Below, piece by piece: positions 57,484 to 64,000 of a stretch of 64,000 nt of DNA. The notes beneath the pieces are model-generated. The model searched no databases, had not been told where the DNA came from, and saw nothing but the letters and a program-made list of their open reading frames with translations. The stretch covers positions 496,001-560,000 of the forward strand of contig JAKUHH010000396.1 of the NCBI GenBank assembly GCA_022701365.1, read 5' to 3'. The stretch's first letter is position 1; every line of letters begins with the position of its first letter. The stretch is from Mycocentrospora acerina. Its lineage: Eukaryota > Ascomycota > Dothideomycetes > Pleosporales. Made by a program: the position numbers and the translations under genes.

Positions 57484-60400
57484 ATGCACCCGGCCGTGTC
57501 CTTAATAGTCGAAAATGTCGTCAAGCACCACCATCTGCTCGTGCCGCTGCCCTTCGCCATTCTCGCAACTGTCGCAAATGTCCACACCCCTGTACAACAC
57601 TCATTGCTTGTAGCTACTGTGTCATGGGCGCTCACATGTATACCCGCCATCCTCTACGCAGGATTGTGGTCAAATGGAGGGAGTAAGAAGAGGACACAGA
57701 GCTGGTTCGCAGGCGCGTTTCTGGCACTCTCCTTGATATGCGAGAGGGCTGCTTGTGATAAGCAGGGCGTGTGGGCGACCAAGGTAATTGTGCCTCGTGT
57801 GGAAATAGCAAGTAGATGGTGGCTGATTCTACCTAGGGTCTCCTCCCGCTCTTTGCTGTCCTTATTTCAAGCTATGAGCAGCTTTCGAAGCACATTACAT
57901 TGCCCTTCTACTCTCCTCTCGACGAGCCTGCACCTCCTTCGAGCATTTCTCCCGATACACGACCGCATTATGGATCTCACCAAATATTGGCTGTTTTGAC
58001 GGTGGCTGCGAGCGCAGTGTTGGCTATCTACAGCACGTCCTCCACTACAGTACTCGGCATCAGTGGCGCCATGTCAGCAGCGACTGGACTTGTGCTTTTT
58101 GGAGAAGCCGTTACAGGCACAAAGGATGACAGTTCAGGCGGCGGTCGAGGACTTGTATCCGCAAATGGAACATTTTTACGGAGAGGCTCAACAAGTGGAG
58201 CTCAGAATGAATATCGGGTGGCTGCATTGAGAGATGTGGCAGCTGCTATGACACTGATATGTGGGCTTGCAGCATGCCTGATGGAGCCTACCACAACACA
58301 CGTATCCTGGCAGCCTGGGCACTACCATCAAATTGTGCAGCGAATTTTGTGGATGATTCTTGTGAACGTTGTCATGAATATTTCGATATTTCTCATCGTA
58401 AGTGTTCACCCAAGTCCCGCTCCAATATCTCATCAGTATGACTTTGAAGGCTACTTGTCATCTAGTTCAATCTACTGTTCTGTGGGTTCGCATTGTTTTC
58501 GTCTTACATCAACGTTATACTCGTGGCAACCCCTCCAGCTACTTCATTTGGTTCATGAGCATGTTGGTCGTATTCACTGACAGGACAACCCAGCTTTCCA
58601 GACAAGGAGCAGTGCACGTATCTCTTCTGGCCCTATTTTCGTGCCTCTGCGCGAAGCTGCACTTTGCAACGTCATTTTCTGGCATATGGTTTACCATAAT
58701 CTACGGGACATCGGCAATTCTGTATCTCTCCGGCTCCCCATCTTACTCGTTCATTGATATTCGAAGTTCTATACGATTTAGACGTATGTTATTTGGAATT
58801 ACCGTTCTTTCAATCAGTATACTACTACTACGCAATGCATCTGGCATGCATCATGAAGCCCTGCCCAAGTTCATTTCGCCCTTCACTGTCATCCCCCCGG
58901 CAACACCACTTCATCCTATTCCGATGGACTTAAGCAAAGGACATCCGGCTGCTCAGTTGATCAACTCGGCAGAGACTGAATTCCAGAGTTTACTAAGCCG
59001 ACAGTCAAAGTCTTTGGCTAGCGCAGTTCAAGAGTACCGACGCAGGAACGGAATGGCACCACCTCCACACTTTGACAAGTGGTATGAGTTTGTGACTCGT
59101 AACAAAGTCATCATGATTGACGAATACGACACTATTACAGAAATGCTATTGCCATTCTGGGCCCTTGCACCAGCAACAATTCGATCTCGCATTGCAAAAG
59201 CCATAGGCCACGACGACAGCGCCCTAATTGCGGTGGCGATACGAGATGGCGAGATTGTCAAGATTGAAAATGGTCAGGATTGGCAACAGAAAGCCACTGC
59301 CGGCATGATGGAGAAATTCGTCCAGTACCTCCCGGACATGGACCTTGGCTTTAATATACACGATGAGCCTCGAGTCGTTGTACCAAACGATCTCTTGTCT
59401 GCCATGATAGCTAGAGTACGGGACGAGGTTTTGCCGCGTGTTGTGAAAAACGAGGCTCCTCGAAATGCTTTCTCGAAACGACCTGCAGACATGACTGATG
59501 GCAAGCGATTCACAGAGATTAGCACCTCCAAATTCAACAGATTTGCTCATCAGCAAACCTGGACGCACTCGCGGTTCTCATGTCCTCCCAACAGCCAAGC
59601 GCAAACCTTTGAGGACTATGCTGTCGATAACCTCACCATGTATGCTGCTGGCCCTCTAAACTACATTTACAATTCCACGGCATTCTCCGATATTTGCAAT
59701 TCCCCGTCACTCTCGTCGACTTTTGGATTTTTCGAGCGTCCCAACGCATTCAGTATCACCCACGAGCTCACTCCCATCTTCTCCTCATCCAAGATCTCTA
59801 GCTTTCAAGATCTTCTTTACCCCAGTCCATGGTATTGGAATGGTAACGTAGGATATAATGATGAACATGACACTACATGGGAAAACAAGTCCAATAGCCT
59901 CTACTGGCGCGGTTCTACAACAGGCGGATTCAGTCGTAACGGGGGCTGGAGACGCCAGCACCGCCAACACATTGTTCGGCGCCTCAATGCTCCTGAAAAG
60001 GCCGAAATTCTCACATCCGCTGACTCAAAAACGTACACTGTTACAGAAATTAACCGCAGAGCACTCGAACATCTTGTTGATGTAAAATTTAGTCATGTCG
60101 GACAGTGCGACCCCGGCGACTGCGATGCGCAAAAGGAGTTCTTCGAGGTCGTAGAGCGTGTTGATGGCCAGGACGCGTGGTACTACAAGCATCTGCTCGA
60201 CATGGACGGAAATGCCTTCTCGGGGAGATTTTACAGCTTCTTGAAGAGCAGAAGTCTGACATACAAAATGGCTATATTCAGAGAGTGGCACACTGAGTGG
60301 CTTCAGCCGTGGGTGCATTTCATCCCTCTTAGTCTACGGGGTGATGAGCATTTAGACTTGGTGCGGTGGTTCAGCGGAGACATGACAGACCCAGTGACCG

Positions 60401-60670
60401 AAGCTAGCAAGAAAATTGCGAAAAAGGCGGACAAGGGCGGTAACGGCAAGACAGAGGGCGAGCGCAAAGCTAGGGAGATTGCGGAGAGGAGCACGAAGTG
60501 GCACGACACGGCGCTCAGGAATGTGGACTTTGAGGCTTGGTTTTTCCGGTTACTTCTTGAGTGGGTTTGCCTTTTTTGTTTGTTTATGATGATGTGTTTG
60601 CTGACGACCCGATAGATATGGTAGAGTCGTCGATGATGACAGGGAAGAGATCGGATATCCAGGACCCTAA
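57484..60670 (+). CDS. Family-90 (CAP10-like) glycosyltransferase with N-terminal membrane domain
   Basis: Four exons, 57484-57783, 57837-58397, 58450-60560 and 60616-60670, join in frame to 1008 residues; introns are 53, 52 and 55 nt. The first about 420 residues contain roughly ten hydrophobic segments. The luminal part (about 490-1008) carries CAP10/GT90 motifs: HFDKWYEF near 494, SPWYWNGNVGYND near 744, and LYWRGSTTGGFSRNGGWRRQHRQ near 770 (the sugar-nucleotide region). The last intron restores the C-terminal LEYGRVVDDD ending. GT90 enzymes include cryptococcal Cap59-related xylosyltransferase; here an unknown glycan transfer in Golgi or ER is inferred. The start ATG 57484 is the first in frame; the open part upstream has only non-ATG starts. 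It converges with the NLP gene. Confidence 0.92.
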
Positions 60671-61203
60671 TTGTTGTACGGCCGTCGACTAGACCTTCAC
60701 ACCAACAACATGGAGTAAAAATGCTCTCCACCAGCTGCCTCAAACAGTGATTTATTGCGCTTCATAGCTCATCTATGGTACCAAAATATCGTCGTTTGCA
60801 GCAATCCAAAAGAGCATAGTCGTACAATATTACGAAAAGTCAATATATTCACAACATAAAACCCATTTAATAATAAAAGTAAGAGCGTCAGTGTCGCCGC
60901 AATTATACAAATGCAGTAGATTGATGTCTCACCAACTGCATGTAGATGAATAGGTTTAGAAGGAGAAGAATATATTGCAAATCTAAGACATGTACAACGA
61001 TTGAAGTGTTCAAAACTTCAAAGCTGGAAATCGACAAAAGAATTATGTACAACAACAACTAAAAAGAAGATACACAAGAATCAGATGCAAAAGAAAAAGA
61101 CCAACAGACAATCCCTCTGGCTGACATTGTAGCAAAATCTAACAGAAAGTCAAGTGCTGTCAAGCAAGGACCCCCTGATGCAAAGCAATCACGATGCTTC
61201 AGC
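60671..61203. other. Convergent 3' flanks, GT90 and NLP genes
   Basis: This 533-bp AT-rich gap lies between converging stop codons. No gene is seen. Confidence 0.5.
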
Positions 61204-61984
61204 TCATAGCCAGGCCTTGTTCAAGTTGTTAACAAAGTTGCCATTCTTGAACGGAACGTTGGCTGATCCAAAGCTCGTGTTCTCGAGAGCATTCCTGGCA
61301 GCCTGGGGCATGGCATCCCAGTCGTTGATCCAGTAAGAGCGTCCCTGAGTGTTGGTGAACTGAATCTCCATGTTCTTGGGGAAGGTGTGGAAGTATTCCA
61401 CCTTGACATTGTCGCCGTTCCTCTGGGGGTTGTTGGTACGCTTGTACTCTCCATGACCGGAAGCACCGGCGCTGATGATGCGAGGAGCGTTGTTTGCAGG
61501 GTTGTCAAGGAAGACTACGACGCTCTCCCAGTCGTGGCGGTGACCACCGGCGACGTTACCGGAGACGGGCTGGTCCTTGGGGAAGTACCAGGCGTACATG
61601 ATGGCGAATCGGCCTCGGTGCCAGGCCGATCGGGCGTAGATTTGGCCTTTGCTTGTGTCCCTGCAACCAGCACCTACGTTGCCTGAGTCCTGAAGACCGC
61701 CGCTACAAGTGAAAATGGTGATTAGCGAAGTCTACAAATCATGAAAAGATGGCTTACCTAGTGTTGCCAGCGTCGTCTACAGCAGTGTATGGCTGGCAGC
61801 CATGAGCGATATGGAGAAGCGGGGTAAACTTCTCGATCGCCCTACCGTTAGGTCCGAGGCGGGTTCTGACAGGATTGAGGCTATCGTGGTTCACTACAGC
61901 GCGAGCCTCAAGGCTGGAATCGACAGGAGCTCCAAGCGTACCAATGGCCATGGCCAAAACGGAGAAGATGGTGGAGGTAAGCAT
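61204..61984 (-). CDS. NLP (necrosis- and ethylene-inducing-like) secreted protein, type 1
   Basis: Two exons, 61758-61984 and 61204-61702, give 241 residues; the intron is 55 nt. Residues 1-18 are a signal peptide. The heptapeptide GHRHDWE, which coordinates the metal in this family, is intact in the second half. Two conserved cysteines, one in each exon product (HGCQPY and GAGCRD contexts), mark a type 1 NLP. The frame has no break, so the gene looks functional. Family members are secreted by plant-associated fungi, bind plant sphingolipids and can be cytolytic to eudicot leaf cells; others are non-cytolytic, and sequence alone does not tell which applies here. Three tandem 16-bp repeats sit directly before the start codon, and a TATA box lies about 145 bases upstream. 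It converges with the GT90 gene. Confidence 0.94.
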
Positions 61985-61990
61985 GGTGGA

Positions 61991-62038
61991 GTTGAAACGA
62001 TTATTGGTTGAAACGATTGTTGTTTGAAACGACTGTTG
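61991..62038 (-). repeat. Three tandem 16-bp repeats in the NLP 5' leader
   Basis: Exact copies of a 16-bp period at 61991-62006, 62007-62022 and 62023-62038, with one to three differences between copies. The array ends six bases before the NLP ATG. On the transcript the unit reads CAATAATCGTTTCAAC or close to it. The period is not a multiple of three and there is no ATG inside. Confidence 0.9.
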
Positions 62039-64000
62039 GTTAACGAGAGTGGTTAAAAGAGTGTGGAGTAGATGGCTGGATTGTTGGATGAGTTGATGTT
62101 CCTTTTGGAGGACGATACACCGCTGACTTTATACATCTCTTCTTCCAAGCATGAATGCTACTAACTACTACACTATTACCTTCTAGCTCTCACAGCCACT
62201 CGCGGTTGGCCAGGATTCCACCGCATCCTGTTCGTGCTCATGATGTTACAACCAAGTCAAAATGATTCCAAGACTGTCTGCATTGAGATTACATGCCAAG
62301 GCAAGTGACCGAATACGTGCGAGCTCAGACCATGAGGCTCCAGACACTCCTACCACAAGTCCTCTTTAGTCTCCATGAATCTTGGCTCGTATATGTGCAT
62401 CAGATAATCACCGAATTGTCACCGCGTAGAACTAGTGTTCGTCAAGCCGACGTCTCGCGCATGTACCAACCCATGAGACTTGGCACCAATCAGATTCGTG
62501 ATTTGAAACAACTGTACAGTTTCGTAAGAGAGGTAACCAATGTCGCTTGATTCCAACACGTGGTAGTTTCGCTAGAGATGACTTATCATGTATTAATCAG
62601 GGCCGACTGGATACTTGGCATGTCAAAACGGAGCGACCCCGTGAGCCTTTCAATTGGCTTGCTGGGTTTTATGTCCACCCATGTTTGCTGCGTGACATCA
62701 AGGTCATCCTTGCCGGCATCCGGTGGTGACAATCATCCGCCAGCTAGTACACTTCTCGTGTTTACGAACACCAACCCTTCGACACTGCATTCAAGCTAAT
62801 CTCCTATGCCTTGCAACATACGACTAAAAAATTAACATGTGTCTTGGCGCAAGACTTTCGATTCATTATTCAATCGTGGTGTGAAATAGCTGTAGGTGCA
62901 GCATCTGGCAGTTGAACGCGATATACATCTACGACAACCATTATGCAGCAAGCAAGATGACCTGGGCAATAGACATATGTCCAGGACTAGTGGTTCCTCT
63001 CAGATGATATCTCTGCACCCTGTGCAACTCTCATACCGCCAGTTTTCATGCTGCTAACATAGTTCTTTTACAAAGGGGGAAGTTGGGTATGCACAAATCC
63101 TGCGCATCCGCTCGGTGCAATCCTTTCCGGCGGTAACATGTGTGTAGATTAAATCCCCCATCTGATCTTCGTGAAACTTGCATAGCAGACCTTGCTGGCC
63201 TTGATGAATTTTTAAATTGGAGTAGCAGTTGGTCATCTGAGAAAAATATCAATCAGCATGAATTAATCGTGTCGGCTACCATTCCTTGTTGATCTCCAAG
63301 TTTAATCGGCGGGCATCAAAATTTCTTAGACTTTCAGCAGAGCTTTCGAAAGTGTCACACGTTGTTCGGTAAGCCTTCCTCATGAAACACTTTCGACATC
63401 AGGAACAACGATTCATGGACGCATGTAATATTAACATTTGCCAAGGATTTGCCCCATGTTGGCCAAATTTCCATACCCTTGCGTCAGGGACCTGACGATC
63501 TTCGCAGTAAAGAGAAAGAGTGCCATAGACTACTTCAGAAATCAATTTGGGATGATCCGAGACGGCGAGATGGTCTGTCCGCGACAGTGCTGGATCCATT
63601 GTGTAACGATGCTCCGGACAAAAATATCTCTTGTAGTTGACAAATACTAGTGAACAATTTCTGCTGATTATTCAAGTCTCGGATCTAGATTGCAAAACTT
63701 CAGTACTTGAACAATCCTACCCAGGTCTAATACTCTCTGTATGATGACTAGAATTTAACAACGATTTAGTTTACAGGAAGAAATAGTTCAGTGATCAAAG
63801 ACATCTTCTACAACTTGAGGAGTTTCTTGGAGGCAATGCATGTCGAGTGAAGTCATGGATGGTAGCGAAACTGGGCGATGCATGGAAGCTAAACGACGCG
63901 GAATTGCATATGACCACCTGCAGCACATGGTATTATTCAATTTTCAGAAGCTCTCAATCTCAATGCAACGGCGAAAGCTGCAGAAGACTAATCGAGCTTC
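62039..64000. other. Gene-free right end of the window
   Basis: Apart from the NLP promoter, no supported gene, repeat or RNA gene is seen. Frames at 62293-62799 and 63399-63650 have no motif, and several begin at non-ATG codons. Confidence 0.45.
62127..62133 (-). promoter_or_regulatory. TATA box of the NLP gene
   Basis: TATAAAG on the minus strand, 143 bases upstream of the ATG. Position and exact match support it, but no start-site data are available. Confidence 0.5.

Overview
The window is a chromosomal segment of a filamentous ascomycete, most likely a dothideomycete of the Pleosporales type. The evidence is short introns (mostly 46-60 nt) with GT..CTAAC/CTGAC..AG signals, compact intergenic gaps between housekeeping genes, an acidic insert in Rab5, a family-90 glycosyltransferase with an N-terminal membrane domain, and an NLP-type secreted protein of plant-associated fungi. 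The class-level placement is inferred from gene content and style, not from a database search. Start codons are placed at ATG. Spliced models were accepted only where the joined exons keep frame and restore recognisable protein.

Layout. 1-4.7 kb: AT-rich, no confident gene, one possible degenerate gene. 4.7-13.2 kb: compact housekeeping block with an LMBR1-family membrane protein (-), a dithiol glutaredoxin (+), the PP2A scaffold subunit A (-, 8 exons) and an L-type amino acid transporter (+). 13.2-17.4 kb: no supported gene. 17.4-21.7 kb: a Ser/Pro-rich GPI-anchored wall protein, a two-SANT-domain protein and an orphan protein carrying 20 tandem pentapeptides. 22.4-28.4 kb: the TBP-removing ATPase Mot1 (-, with a 5-nt first coding exon). 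28.4-38.0 kb: mostly gene-poor, with two poorly supported hypothetical genes and many microsatellites. 38.0-46.2 kb: a J-domain protein (+), tRNA 2'-phosphotransferase (-), a single-pass membrane protein (-) and Rab5 (-). 46.2-50.7 kb: long simple-repeat-rich interval that precedes a C2H2 zinc-finger protein (50.7-52.6 kb, +). 54.1-62 kb: a secreted SnoaL-like protein (-), a decayed possible transposon relic, a GT90/CAP10-type glycosyltransferase (+) and an NLP (-).

The genes are mostly independent housekeeping and accessory functions: transcription (Mot1, C2H2), phosphatase scaffolding, redox, tRNA splicing, endosomal traffic, wall and glycan synthesis, and plant interaction. No biosynthetic cluster, CRISPR array, rRNA or tRNA was found. 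The most unusual items are the pentapeptide-repeat orphan next to a SANT-domain gene, two apparent GC-AG introns, a 16-bp triplicated repeat abutting the NLP start codon, and a hypothetical gene whose in-frame TAG is either a nonsense mutation or a cryptic 3' splice site. I found no clear evidence for a wholly new multi-gene system.
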